The notes: generated from the sequence alone by a model not told the origin. Shown: positions 26,301 to 36,104, counted from the first letter of the stretch. The stretch is 64,000 nt of DNA from Paenibacillus xylanilyticus (GCF_009664365.1 NZ_CP044310.1:1561001-1625000), one strand, 5' to 3'. Numbers and translations: made by a program.

Positions 26301-27908
26301 ATGAAAAAAGTGAAAAAGTCCAAAAGAGGCATTACATCGGTATCCCTTTCCATGTTGTCTGCTGTACTTCTGCTCACGGCCTGTGGTGGAGGAGGGGGCG
26401 GCGCAGCCAGTGAAGCCCAGTCTCCCGACGGGAAAGTGACACTGAATTTTATCACGCAGAGCTCGCCGCTGGCTCCGGCCGATCCGAACGAGAAACTGAT
26501 TAACAAGCGACTCGAGGAAAAGACCAATGTGCATATCAACTGGAAGAACTATACGAGTGATGTGTTTGCCGAAAAGAGAAATCTGGCGGTAGCCAGCGGG
26601 GAGCTGCCCGATGCCATCTTTGACGCAGGTTACGGAGATTATGATCTCCTGAAACTGGCCAAGGACGGAGCCATCATTCCGCTCGAAGACTTGATCGAAC
26701 AATACATGCCCAATCTGCAAAAGGTGCTGGAGGAAGCTCCCGAATACAAGAGCATGATTACAGCGCCGGATGGACATATCTACTCTTTCCCATGGATTGA
26801 GGAGCTGGGAAGCGGCAAGCAGCGGATACAAGCGGTGGATAATCTGCCTTGGATCAATGTGGAATGGCTGAATAAACTCGGACTGAAGATGCCTACGACG
26901 ACCGAGGAATTGAAGGAAGTGCTAATCGCCTTCAAAACGCAAGATCCCAATGGAAATGGAAAAGCGGATGAAATTCCGTTGTCGTTCATCAACAAGCCGG
27001 GCGGAGAAGATCTGACATTTCTCTTTGCCGCATTCGGACTTGGGGAGAACTGGGACCATACCGTGGTAACGAACGAGGGGAAGGTCGTCTTTACGGCAGC
27101 GGATGAAGGGTATAAGGAAGCTGTGAAATATATCCATGAGCTTGTCCAGGAAGGCCTAGTGGATGTGGAAGCCTATCAGCAGGATTGGAATACGTATCTG
27201 GCCAAAGGCAAGGACCATAAGTACGGCATGTATTTCACATGGGATAAGGCCAACATTACGGGAATGAATGACACGTATGATGTTTTGCCTCCACTTGCCG
27301 GTCCGGACGGAGAGAGAAATGTTACGAGAACCAATGGGATCGGACTCGACAGAGGACGTATGGTTATCACGAGCAGCAATAAAAATCTGGAATCCACAGC
27401 GAAGTGGGTAGACCAGCTGTACGATCCGCTCCAATCGATCCAAAACAACTGGGGAACGTACGGGGATGAAACGCAGCAAAATATTTTTGAATTCGATGAA
27501 GCCAAGGGTATGCTGAAGCATCTTCCGCTGGAAGGGGCTGCGCCTGTCGAACTTAGACAAAAAACGAGCATTGCCGGACCACTGGCGATTCTCGACAGTT
27601 ACTACGACAAATACACGACCAAACCGGAAGATGCTGCATGGCGCATGGAGCTTCTGGATCGGGTGATGGTTCCACATATGAAAGCAGAGAACGTTTATCC
27701 AAGCGTATTTTTCTCCATTGATGAACTCGACCGCCTGTCTACCATTGAAACCGACCTGTTCGCTTATGTACTGCGCATGCGCACAGAATGGTACCAAAAC
27801 GGGAAAATCGAGCAGGAATGGGATGCCTATTTGAAAGAGCTGGACCGTCTTGGACTGCAGGAATGGCTTCAGATTAAACAAGCGGGATATGACCGCAATA
27901 CAAAATAA
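26301..27908 (+). CDS. Extracellular solute-binding lipoprotein of the fructan ABC importer
   Basis: This 535-residue family 1-like sugar-binding protein (LipO/YtcQ type) has lipobox LLTAC (Cys about 28) and a Gly-rich linker. The mature domain starts LNFITQSSPLAP, with DPNGNGKADEIPLSF, a calcium-binding-like loop found in this clade. It is anchored outside the membrane and delivers oligosaccharide to the two permeases encoded just upstream. Ligand is inferred as fructo-oligosaccharide from the adjacent GH32 genes. GGAGG precedes the ATG. Confidence 0.9.
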   Translation: MKKVKKSKRGITSVSLSMLSAVLLLTACGGGGGGAASEAQSPDGKVTLNFITQSSPLAPADPNEKLINKRLEEKTNVHINWKNYTSDVFAEKRNLAVASGELPDAIFDAGYGDYDLLKLAKDGAIIPLEDLIEQYMPNLQKVLEEAPEYKSMITAPDGHIYSFPWIEELGSGKQRIQAVDNLPWINVEWLNKLGLKMPTTTEELKEVLIAFKTQDPNGNGKADEIPLSFINKPGGEDLTFLFAAFGLGENWDHTVVTNEGKVVFTAADEGYKEAVKYIHELVQEGLVDVEAYQQDWNTYLAKGKDHKYGMYFTWDKANITGMNDTYDVLPPLAGPDGERNVTRTNGIGLDRGRMVITSSNKNLESTAKWVDQLYDPLQSIQNNWGTYGDETQQNIFEFDEAKGMLKHLPLEGAAPVELRQKTSIAGPLAILDSYYDKYTTKPEDAAWRMELLDRVMVPHMKAENVYPSVFFSIDELDRLSTIETDLFAYVLRMRTEWYQNGKIEQEWDAYLKELDRLGLQEWLQIKQAGYDRNTK

Positions 27909-27941
27909 AAAAAACGGTGTATTTCAAAGGAGAGAACCTAC

Positions 27942-29417
27942 ATGTCTACCATTTCAACAACCGATTACCGAGGTGCTTATCATTTCTCACCGAACGAGAA
28001 GTGGATGAATGATCCCAATGGGATGGTGTTTTTCAAAGGCGAGTATCACCTGTTCTATCAACATCATCCATTTGGTACCACATGGGGACCGATGCATTGG
28101 GGGCATGCCGTGACCAAGGATCTGTTCACCTGGGAAGAGCTTCCTGTGGCTATGGCGCCGGATGAACACGGCATGATCTTTTCGGGTAGTGCTGTGGTGG
28201 ATTGGAATAATACTTCCGGTTTCTTTGATGAGGAACCAGGACTGGTAGCAATATTCACGCATCATCTGGAAGTGCCGAACGATCAACCGATTCAGCGGCA
28301 GAGCATTGCATACAGCAAGGATAATGGCCGCACATGGAACAAATATGAGGGCAATCCGGTACTGGAGCATGAGTCTTTTGTCGATTTCCGTGATCCCAAG
28401 GTGTTCTGGCACGAGCAGAGCAAGGAATGGGTGATGATCATTGCCTGTGGTCAGACGGTATGCTTGTACCGCTCTCCGAATCTGAAAGATTGGACACTCA
28501 GCAGTGAATTCGGCGCAGGCATCGGTTCACATGACGGCGTGTGGGAATGTCCTGATCTCTTCCCGCTGGCGGTGGATGGGGACCATGGGCATGAAAAATG
28601 GGTCATGCTTGTCAGTATTGGTGCAGATCCTGCGTTCAAGGAAGGCTCGCGAACACAGTACTTTATCGGAGATTTTGATGGGTCGACGTTTGTTCCGGAT
28701 GAAGCTTCCCGCACGGTTCGCTGGGTTGACCATGGGCGGGACAACTACGCAGGAGTCAGTTGGTCCGACATTCCGGCTGAAGACGGCAGACGCCTGTTTA
28801 TGGGCTGGATGAGCAACTGGATGTATGCCAACCAGACGCCAACCGAAGGTTATCGCGGCGCGATGACGATTGCTCGGGAGCTTACTTTGGAAACGATAGA
28901 CGGTACAGTCACATTGGTTCAGCGTCCGGCCCGTGAAATGGAGCAAGCCCGGAAACCGATATTGACCCTGCACAACGTTTCTGTCCAAGAGGCGAGGAAA
29001 CATCTTGGCACGCTGCAGCTGGTGAGCTATGAAGTCGATGCGCAATGGGAATCGGAGCAATCTCTTCAATTTACCTTGAGAAGCAGCGCCAGTCATCAAA
29101 CGCTCGTTGGTGTAGACGCGGATCAGCGTGAGGTATACGTTGATCGCAGCCAATCAGGCATCGTTGATTTCCATGAGCATTTCCTGGGACGTCACACCGC
29201 AAGGGTTCAGGGCGGGGGTCAACACTTGCGTATCTATGTGGATTCTTCTTCGGTTGAGGTATTTGCGAGTAACGGTCAGGCCGTTATTACGGACCTGATC
29301 TATCCGGATGTAGATGCTGCACGAATTACGGTGGATGCCGATCAGGAAAACATGGTCTTCTCCGCTCTTCATATCTACGAATTGTCTCCCGTTAAGGTGG
29401 AAACCCATGAGAACTAA
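27942..29417 (+). CDS. Cytoplasmic glycoside hydrolase family 32 (fructosidase)
   Basis: This 491-residue enzyme has no signal peptide, so it acts on imported sugars. The five-bladed GH32 propeller shows the nucleophile motif WMNDPNG (Asp about 24), transition-state stabiliser FRDPKV (Asp about 151) and acid/base WECPDL (Glu about 202). A C-terminal beta-sandwich begins near residue 350 and includes IYVDSSSVEVFAS. It would hydrolyse beta-fructosides (fructo-oligosaccharides, sucrose or levan fragments) to fructose. AAAGGAG precedes the ATG, and the gene lies 33 bp after the binding protein gene, in the same operon. Confidence 0.93.
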   Translation: MSTISTTDYRGAYHFSPNEKWMNDPNGMVFFKGEYHLFYQHHPFGTTWGPMHWGHAVTKDLFTWEELPVAMAPDEHGMIFSGSAVVDWNNTSGFFDEEPGLVAIFTHHLEVPNDQPIQRQSIAYSKDNGRTWNKYEGNPVLEHESFVDFRDPKVFWHEQSKEWVMIIACGQTVCLYRSPNLKDWTLSSEFGAGIGSHDGVWECPDLFPLAVDGDHGHEKWVMLVSIGADPAFKEGSRTQYFIGDFDGSTFVPDEASRTVRWVDHGRDNYAGVSWSDIPAEDGRRLFMGWMSNWMYANQTPTEGYRGAMTIARELTLETIDGTVTLVQRPAREMEQARKPILTLHNVSVQEARKHLGTLQLVSYEVDAQWESEQSLQFTLRSSASHQTLVGVDADQREVYVDRSQSGIVDFHEHFLGRHTARVQGGGQHLRIYVDSSSVEVFASNGQAVITDLIYPDVDAARITVDADQENMVFSALHIYELSPVKVETHEN

Positions 29418-29436
29418 AGAGAAGGAGGGCAGGTAG

Positions 29437-30339
29437 ATGCGTATAGGTGCCATCGAAGCGGGCGGAACGAAGTTTGTATGCGGAATAGGCAGCGAACAAG
29501 GACATATGGAAGAATGGTGCAGCTTTCCGACGGAACATCCCGAGATTACACTCGCCAAGGTGAGTGACTATTTCAGAGATAAAGGGGTAGAGGCTATCGG
29601 CATTGGTTCCTTTGGTCCGATTGATCTGAAGCTGGATAGCCCTACTTACGGATACATTACCACAACTCCGAAGTCCGAATGGGAAAACTGCAATGTGGTG
29701 GGAATCTTGAAGCGGGAATTCCCTGTTCCCTTCGGGTGGGATACGGATGTGAATGCTGCTGCTCTGGGGGAGGTCACATGGGGAGCTGCGCAGGGCTTGG
29801 ATAACTGTGTATATTATACGATTGGCACCGGTGTTGGCGTTGGACTTATTGCTGGAGGAAAAAGAATACACGGATTGCTGCATCCAGAGGGTGGACACAT
29901 CCGAACGAGGCGGCATCCGCAGGATCACTTTGCCGGATTATGCAAGTATCATGGGGATTGCCTGGAGGGATTGGCTGCAGGGCCAGCCATCGAAGCCCGT
30001 TGGCAGACACCCGGCAGCGAGCTGCCGACCGACCACCTGGCATGGGAAATGGAGTCCTATTATATTGCCGAATCCATTACGACGTCCATCCTGCTGCATT
30101 CACCGCAGATGATCATCTTGGGCGGTGGTGTCATGCAGCAGATGCATCTGTTTCCCATGATTCGGGAACAGGTTATACACAATCTCCATGGTTATGTGAA
30201 CGTGCCTGAATTGCTGCAGCACATCGACCAATATATTGTTCCGCCAGGATTGGGACAGCACGCGGGTTTATACGGTGCGCTTGCCTTAGGCATCGAAGCA
30301 CTTAATCAAGTCAAGGCTGATTCAGCGGTATCATTGTAA
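29437..30339 (+). CDS. ROK-family fructokinase
   Basis: This 300-residue sugar kinase has an N-terminal phosphate motif (IEAGGTKFVCGIG), DTDVNAAALGE with catalytic Asp, and GTGVGVG. A zinc-binding cluster (GHIRTRRHPQDHFAGLCKYH then GDCLEG) gives the H/C/H/C ligands typical of bacterial fructokinases of the ROK family. It phosphorylates fructose released by the neighbouring GH32 enzyme to fructose-6-phosphate using ATP. GAAGGAGGG precedes the ATG 19 bp after the GH32 stop. Confidence 0.93.
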   Translation: MRIGAIEAGGTKFVCGIGSEQGHMEEWCSFPTEHPEITLAKVSDYFRDKGVEAIGIGSFGPIDLKLDSPTYGYITTTPKSEWENCNVVGILKREFPVPFGWDTDVNAAALGEVTWGAAQGLDNCVYYTIGTGVGVGLIAGGKRIHGLLHPEGGHIRTRRHPQDHFAGLCKYHGDCLEGLAAGPAIEARWQTPGSELPTDHLAWEMESYYIAESITTSILLHSPQMIILGGGVMQQMHLFPMIREQVIHNLHGYVNVPELLQHIDQYIVPPGLGQHAGLYGALALGIEALNQVKADSAVSL

Positions 30340-30354
30340 TCCACATGTTCAAGG

Positions 30355-30425
30355 AAGGACGGAGCAGATCGCTTAAAAGACTGATTCAGTTGTTTAAGGG
30401 AATGCACCGTCCTTTCTTTGTTTTT
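30355..30425 (+). terminator. Possible terminator between kinase and secreted levanase genes
   Basis: AAGGACGG (30355-30362) pairs with CCGTCCTT (30407-30414) across a loop of about 44 nt, followed by TCTTTGTTTTT. The long loop makes it weak, so partial readthrough into the secreted enzyme gene is plausible. Confidence 0.5.
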
Positions 30426-30453
30426 CTATCACGCAGAGAAATGAGGGATATTC

Positions 30454-33400
30454 GTGAGATTTATGTTAAGGTCCATTAGCTGCGTCCTGTTATCCTGTGT
30501 CCTTGGTTCCACTTCTGTGGAAGCGTATTCGACAACTTCCCCTCTGGATAAGTTGACGATGCAGCAGAGTATGAAGAGTACGGCATCATCCAAGAGCCCA
30601 GAATCTCAAACTCAACATACGGAGGCGGTTCCGATGAAAATGGACGTATCCAGGGCAGCAACGAATTTGTCCGGTTGGACATTGCATGGTAAAGGCAATT
30701 TTGAAGATACAAATGAAGGACTTCATTTAATTTCCGAAGAGAAGGAGAATGTGACCGTCCTATCGGACACGCGGGCCGAAGATTTTATTTATGAAGCGGA
30801 TCTGTTAATCCAGGATATGAAGGCAGATGCCAGTCTTGTTTTCCGTTCCAATGATACGGGGTGGTCTTCCTATATGCTGCAAGTGGTTCCTCAGGCTGGT
30901 CTGATTCGTTTAAAAGATGCCAGTGGCAAGCCAGGTGCATTGTTGGAAGAGTACTCGGTAACCGTGGAGTCTGGCGGCATTTATCATTTGAAAGTAAAAG
31001 CGGTTGACGAGAGGCTGCAGGTGTATTGGGATGGCGGGTACGACCCGGTGATTGATGTGAAAGACAGTGCGTATGTATCAGGGATGCTGGGGCTGCATGT
31101 GTGGGACGGATCAAGCTTGTTCCAAAATGTAAATGTCAGTACCATGCGTGGAAATCTGGGTAACCCCGTTTACAGTAAAGGAAATTGGCAGCCGGATCTA
31201 CGGGGATATCGAGGCAAAGGAAATGCGCAAGAGGAAACACAGATCATATACGAGAAAACAGCGGGGGATTTTGTATTTGAGGGAGATATGTCTTTGGCCG
31301 ATAGTAGCTTCGCAGCTCTACTATTCAGGTCGAATATAGACGGGACAAAGGGATACCAAACGGCACTTCGTAGAGAAGGGGAAGAGGTACGGGTACAGCT
31401 GCAAAAGGCGGACGGAACGATTCTTGCGAATTCGGATCGTACATACCCGAGTCATCCGACAGCAAAGCACCATATCGAAGTGGTTGCCTCCGGTAGCCTG
31501 ATTCAGGTGTATGTGGATGGATATGCAGCACCGGCTGTGGAGGTCATGGATTCTAGTTATGCCGAGGGATATACCGGACTTGAAGTGAAACAGGGCATAG
31601 CCTATTTTCAAGATGCGTATATCAAGGAAAATTCGATGTATTATACGGAAAAATACCGTCCTCAATATCATTACTCTCCAATACGGGGGTCCGCAAGCGA
31701 TCCGAACGGATTGGTTTATTACGAGGGGGAGTATCATTTATTTCACCAGGACGGAGGGACATGGGCCCATGCAGTCAGTACGGATCTTGTAAAATGGAAG
31801 CGTTTACCCATTGCGCTGCCATGGAATGATCTGGGTCATGTATGGTCAGGATCAGCGATTGCGGATCTGAACAACGCATCCGGCCTGTTCTCGGATTCCG
31901 GTGGCAAAGGTCTGATCGCATACTATACGTCGTACCATCCGGGTAAGCCTGGTGGCAATCAGCGTATCGGTCTCGCATACAGTACGGATCAAGGCCGGAA
32001 TTGGCAATACGCTGAAGACCGTCCGATTGTGATCGAGAACCCTGGCCAAAATGGCGAAGACCCGGGGAGTTGGGACTTTCGCGATCCGAAGGTCGTTCGG
32101 GATGAAGAGCACAACCGCTGGATTATGGTTGTATCTGGCGGGGACCATATCCGGTTTTTTACCTCAACGAATCTGCTTGATTGGACATTAACCGATAACT
32201 TCGGATATGGGGAATACATTCGCGGAGGGGTATGGGAGTGTCCCGACCTGATTCAGCTGCCAGTAGAGGGGACGGATGAGCGCAAGTGGGTGCTTATGAT
32301 CAGTACCGGAGCCAATACGAAGACGCAAGGATCGGATGCGGAATACTTTGTTGGCGAGCTGACGGCGGAGGGGAAATTCCTGAACGACCATCCTGCCGGG
32401 AAAGTGCTGAAGACGGACTTCGGCAAGGAATTCTATGCGTCGATGTCATTTGCGAATATGCCGGATCAGCGGAAAGTGATGCTTGCGTGGATGACAAACT
32501 GGGATTATCCATTTGATTTCCCGACGAATCCCTGGAAGGGGCAATTGACTATTCCAAGAGAAGTTTCTCTCCGAACAACAGAGGAGGGTGTGCGTCTGGT
32601 ACAAAAGCCTGTTATCGAACTTGAGACACTCCGGCAAAACCTGTACAGTGCGGAGCAGTTAATGGTCGGTCCGCAATCGCAAAATGTGCTCAAGGGTCTG
32701 ACTGCAGGTGCATACGAGATTGAAGCAGAAGTGGAAATTCCGGCAGACAGTCCCGTTACGGAGTTTGGTTTTCACCTGCGTCAAAGGGAAGGACAACAAA
32801 CGACCGTGGGCTACAAGACGGAGAAAGAGACGATGTTCGTGGATCGCACCGCTTCGGGAGACGTGAGTTTCTCGGGCTTATTTACCAAAGTACACGAAGC
32901 TGCGCTACAACCTGAAAATGGGAGGATCAAGCTGCGAATATTTGTCGATGAAGCTTCTGTTGAAGTGTTTGGCAATGAGGGCAGAGTGGTTTTCTCGGAT
33001 GTGATTTTTCCGGATCCAGCTGGAAGGTCGATGGCGTTCTACAGCCTGGGCGGAAATGTAAAAGTGGTCTCACTGAATGTATATGCCTTGGATAATATCT
33101 GGAGAAAAGGCATGTCCTCCGCTCCAAAGATTATTGCAGATACGCAGAGAAGAGTAGCGAATGTGGGTCATACCGAAACCCTCTACGCTTCGGCTGAAGG
33201 CGGACCAGGAAAAGGAGCCCAACCGCTGAAATGGACCGTGAGTAATCCTAAAGTGGTGAAAATCGTTGATTCTGACAAAACACATGCTGCGATTCGTGCT
33301 GTAGGCAAGGGGGAGGCTTGGGTGACGGCTTCCATGGCTAACGGTAAAGCTTCTGCCAAAATACCGATTACGGTAACGGATGGCGTATTCCACACGAATT

Positions 33401-34302
33401 TATCCGGCTGGCAAAAGGATCGACCGTCTGCGCAGTGGTTTGTTTCGGACTATGGCTTACAGGGCATTGACCGCAGTGATTCACAGTATGTTGCCCGAGA
33501 GACTGCGGGAGACTTCCGATATGAGGCTGACTTACAGCTGGATGCTGAAGGAGGAGCAGGTTCCATTCTGTTTCGGGCAAGCGAGGATGGACGAAGTGGT
33601 TATTATCTGAATGTTGATCCCAACCTGAAGGCGATTCGCCTGTTTTATAAAGTGGACGGCAAGTTCGAGAATCGGCAGGTGCTTGCCCGCATTCCAAAAT
33701 TCATTCGGAGTAACCAGACTTACCATATCCAGATTCAGGCGAAGGGAACGCGTATTCAGGTGGATCTGGACGGTGAACGGATCATGGATGTTCAGGATGG
33801 CACGTTTGCCGAGGGACACTTCGGTGTTCATACGTTTGGAGGCAGTGCGTCTTTTCAGCATGTGAATGCATATGACATCAAAAAAGCAGCACTGGAGACC
33901 GTGATCATTCGGAGTGCAGAACTTCCTGTGGCCCTACAAGCGACGCAATCCCAAGCAGGCGAGGTTGTGACAGCTGGCAACGAAAAGGATGGTGAAGCAT
34001 CGAGTTATGCTTGGATACTTGTGCCTACCGGTGATGATTCCGGTTCTTACTCCATCCGTACCGTCAGCGGGGTGTCACTGGATTGGGATGTCGGTCAGAA
34101 TCGGATTCAACTCTATCCATATCTCGGGTATCCCAATCAACGCTGGAACATTTCCAATAACGATGATGGGACGGTAAGCATTACAAGTGTGCACAATGGG
34201 AGTGCACTCCGTGTATCGGAAGATGGAACCAAGCTGATGATGGAAGACTTCCATGCTGAAGATGAATATCAAAAATGGACTTTGGAAAACAAAGTGCAAT
34301 AA
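30454..34302 (+). CDS. Secreted multidomain GH32 fructanase (levanase/inulinase type) with CBM66-like and ricin modules
   Basis: This 1282-residue exported protein starts at GTG 30454 behind GAGGG. Its signal peptide probably cleaves after VEA (about residue 24). Domains by eye: CBM66-like I (about 72-232) and II (about 235-392), GH32 catalytic propeller plus sandwich (about 402-880), an Ig-like BIG_2 domain (about 893-977), CBM66-like III (about 980-1140) and a ricin B-type lectin (about 1165-1282, with QRWNISNN and QKWTLENK). Catalytic residues are Asp about 416 (SASDPNG), Asp about 544 (DFRDPKV) and Glu about 595 (WECPDL). The usual WMN before the nucleophile is SAS here. CBM66 binds fructan ends in Bacillus SacC, so the target is probably levan or inulin outside the cell. 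Confidence 0.9.
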   Translation: MRFMLRSISCVLLSCVLGSTSVEAYSTTSPLDKLTMQQSMKSTASSKSPESQTQHTEAVPMKMDVSRAATNLSGWTLHGKGNFEDTNEGLHLISEEKENVTVLSDTRAEDFIYEADLLIQDMKADASLVFRSNDTGWSSYMLQVVPQAGLIRLKDASGKPGALLEEYSVTVESGGIYHLKVKAVDERLQVYWDGGYDPVIDVKDSAYVSGMLGLHVWDGSSLFQNVNVSTMRGNLGNPVYSKGNWQPDLRGYRGKGNAQEETQIIYEKTAGDFVFEGDMSLADSSFAALLFRSNIDGTKGYQTALRREGEEVRVQLQKADGTILANSDRTYPSHPTAKHHIEVVASGSLIQVYVDGYAAPAVEVMDSSYAEGYTGLEVKQGIAYFQDAYIKENSMYYTEKYRPQYHYSPIRGSASDPNGLVYYEGEYHLFHQDGGTWAHAVSTDLVKWKRLPIALPWNDLGHVWSGSAIADLNNASGLFSDSGGKGLIAYYTSYHPGKPGGNQRIGLAYSTDQGRNWQYAEDRPIVIENPGQNGEDPGSWDFRDPKVVRDEEHNRWIMVVSGGDHIRFFTSTNLLDWTLTDNFGYGEYIRGGVWECPDLIQLPVEGTDERKWVLMISTGANTKTQGSDAEYFVGELTAEGKFLNDHPAGKVLKTDFGKEFYASMSFANMPDQRKVMLAWMTNWDYPFDFPTNPWKGQLTIPREVSLRTTEEGVRLVQKPVIELETLRQNLYSAEQLMVGPQSQNVLKGLTAGAYEIEAEVEIPADSPVTEFGFHLRQREGQQTTVGYKTEKETMFVDRTASGDVSFSGLFTKVHEAALQPENGRIKLRIFVDEASVEVFGNEGRVVFSDVIFPDPAGRSMAFYSLGGNVKVVSLNVYALDNIWRKGMSSAPKIIADTQRRVANVGHTETLYASAEGGPGKGAQPLKWTVSNPKVVKIVDSDKTHAAIRAVGKGEAWVTASMANGKASAKIPITVTDGVFHTNLSGWQKDRPSAQWFVSDYGLQGIDRSDSQYVARETAGDFRYEADLQLDAEGGAGSILFRASEDGRSGYYLNVDPNLKAIRLFYKVDGKFENRQVLARIPKFIRSNQTYHIQIQAKGTRIQVDLDGERIMDVQDGTFAEGHFGVHTFGGSASFQHVNAYDIKKAALETVIIRSAELPVALQATQSQAGEVVTAGNEKDGEASSYAWILVPTGDDSGSYSIRTVSGVSLDWDVGQNRIQLYPYLGYPNQRWNISNNDDGTVSITSVHNGSALRVSEDGTKLMMEDFHAEDEYQKWTLENKVQ

Positions 34303-34395
34303 CCGTGGGTGGTGTTCTGGAGAATTAAAGGTAACAGGATCAATGATTTGTAGGTCTTGATCTGCGCCTTCAACATTTGAATAAAACATGTGGGA

Positions 34396-34432
34396 GAGGA
34401 CTGCACGTAAGGTGTAGTCCTCTAACTGATTT
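34396..34432 (+). terminator. Terminator of the fructan operon
   Basis: GAGGACTGCAC pairs with GTGTAGTCCTC (11 bp, one G-T), followed by TAACTGATTTTT. Confidence 0.75.
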
Positions 34433-34529
34433 TTCTATACTCACAGCCGTTCTAATTGGGAGAGGAAGGACTAGAGCATGATCCGAATGCTGATTATTTG
34501 TATATTTAATCCGGTTCGCTTGCTAGTTT

Positions 34530-34552
34530 ATTAAGCTAATGGCAGGATGGTT
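34530..34552 (+). repeat. Degenerate right arm of the dispersed element
   Basis: TTAAGCTAATGGCAGGATGGTT aligns with TTAAGCTAACGGGCAGGTTAG with a few changes. Confidence 0.45.
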
Positions 34553-34566
34553 AAATAAATACATGT

Positions 34567-34572
34567 TATAAT
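34567..34572 (+). promoter_or_regulatory. Consensus -10 hexamer upstream of DUF1361 gene
   Basis: TATAAT at 34567-34572 in an AT-rich context. Transcription starting near 34579 rules out the frame-extending TTG at 34573 and favours a downstream start codon. Confidence 0.5.
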
Positions 34573-34644
34573 TTGGATAATCATATGTTTAAGACTGCAA
34601 CAATGCATTTTAATCCCCAGGGAAAGGGAATGGGAAGCAACGAA

Positions 34645-35349
34645 ATGAAAGATAACAAACATCCTGTTCAAGATTTTCGATTTATTTTAACCTTGCTAGT
34701 GGTTACGTTATGTTGTTTAGGTGTTGCGATGTATTTACGTATCAAATCTGATACGAATATGTATCAATTCTTAACCTGGGATATGTTCCTGGCATGGGTA
34801 CCATATATTATCTCATCATGCATTAGATACATATTCAATAAGAAATTAACGAAAATGAGTCTGATCTGGATGATTCCGATGAGTGCGGTTTGGCTATTTT
34901 TTTTGCCTAATTCGGCATACCTTTTTACTGAAATCCTGCATTCATTCAGATATTTCAATGCTCAAGAAGGAACACAATTTTGGATTAATATTGATTTTTG
35001 GTATAACCTCACCCTAACGTTTGCCGTAGCCATACTAGGCTTACTTCTCTCGACATGCTCAATCATTCAAATACATGTTGTGTTAAACAAGCTATTCAGT
35101 AAGTACATTAACATGATGGTTATTGGCGTTATTTTAATGTTGAGTAGTTTGGGTGTATACATTGGGAGATTTAATCGGTGGAATTCATGGGATGTATTGT
35201 CCAGGCCTTGGCAAATTGTTATGGATATCATGCAAGATCTTTTTGCAAGGAACAGCATGGTTATTGAATTTGTGGCCATTGTATTTTTAATACAAATATT
35301 TGCATACGTTATTGTATCCTTGTTGACTGCAAGGTCTAGTAAAGAATGA
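34645..35349 (+). CDS. DUF1361 membrane protein
   Basis: This 234-residue protein has about six to seven transmembrane helices and the DUF1361 signature: LTWDMFLAWVPYIIS, LFFLPNSAYLFTEILH (LPN motif), then GVYIGRFNRWNSWDVL. I chose ATG 34645 (MKDNKHPVQD) behind GGGAAGC; earlier in-frame starts (34573, 34585, 34630) overlap or crowd the probable promoter. Function is unknown; the conserved polar residues in the helices suggest a membrane enzyme or transporter. Confidence 0.82.
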   Translation: MKDNKHPVQDFRFILTLLVVTLCCLGVAMYLRIKSDTNMYQFLTWDMFLAWVPYIISSCIRYIFNKKLTKMSLIWMIPMSAVWLFFLPNSAYLFTEILHSFRYFNAQEGTQFWINIDFWYNLTLTFAVAILGLLLSTCSIIQIHVVLNKLFSKYINMMVIGVILMLSSLGVYIGRFNRWNSWDVLSRPWQIVMDIMQDLFARNSMVIEFVAIVFLIQIFAYVIVSLLTARSSKE

Positions 35350-35351
35350 AT

Positions 35352-35392
35352 ATTGCCCGTTAATTCATTAAGCTAACGGGCAGGGCTGGTTA
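35352..35392 (+). repeat. Dispersed element, right arm with inverted partner
   Basis: TTGCCCGTTAATTCATTAAG then CTAACGGGCAGG forms an inverted repeat (TGCCCGTTA/TAACGGGCA) around a 10-nt loop. A GGTTAG follows, giving the usual right-arm hairpin CTAAC..GTTAG with an enlarged loop. Confidence 0.6.
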
Positions 35393-35446
35393 GCGTGAAG
35401 GTGTGATAAGATGAATTTGAATATATTTACAATAGTAGGGGGATGA

Positions 35447-35910
35447 ATGATGCTAGTTCGTTTGGCAACGTCGGAGGATATCCCTCAGCTTGTACAAATG
35501 CGTTGGGATTTTTCAGAAGAGGAGCATGCTAATAATGTCGTTACATTTGAGGAATTTATCCAGATATGTAGTGAGTTTTTGCTAAAAGCAATCCAAAGCG
35601 GAGACTGGTATATTTGGATTGCAGAATTTGATGGAAGTCTTGTGTCACATATGTACTTGCAGCTAATACATAAAGTTCCGCGTCCAGGAAAATCTTCAGA
35701 TCCTTATTACGGTTACGTTACCAATGTTTAACTCGTCCAGCTTTCAGAAACTTAGGTATCGGGTCAAAAATCCATAATGCTATGGAAAATTGGTCAAAAG
35801 AGAATGAGGTCGAGTTTCTCATACTTTGGCCAAGCAACGAGAGCGTTGAATTCTATTCAAGAAATGGTTTTTCTCAGAGTGAAGAAGCGCTAGAAAAGCA
35901 CTGGGACTGA
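35447..35910 (+). pseudogene. GNAT acetyltransferase, frameshifted
   Basis: The first frame (ATG 35447-35731) encodes an acetyltransferase N-terminus ending YYGYVTNV-stop. Inserting one base after GTT TA near 35729 restores a frame that continues YTRPAFRNLGIGSKIHNAM, with the acetyl-CoA loop (RNLGIGSK) and the C-terminal FYSRNGF motif, to TGA at 35908-35910. The complete protein would be about 154 residues. A one-base deletion, real or a sequence error, explains the break. A good start region (GGGGGATGAATG) is retained. Confidence 0.85.
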
Positions 35911-35980
35911 GCAGCAAGTCGATCTTCGTAGAGACAGAAGATTGGATTAATTAACGCGTCACGAGGTAGGTGGACTCAAT

Positions 35981-36032
35981 TAAGAAAGCTGCAGACCAGT
36001 GTGATCGGCTGCTTTTGTTCATGTAATGGGAT
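35981..36032 (+). repeat. Dispersed element, core and degraded right arm
   Basis: AAGAAAGCTGCAGACC/GTGATCGGCTGCTTTTG core, then TTCATGTAATGGGAT as a degraded right arm. It lies about 70 bp after the GNAT pseudogene. Confidence 0.7.
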
Positions 36033-36104
36033 AATTCGTTCAAAACGTATCCAACTCCTCATTTTGGATAAAATAAAGTATTCCAAATATGAGGGTGCTT
36101 GCTT

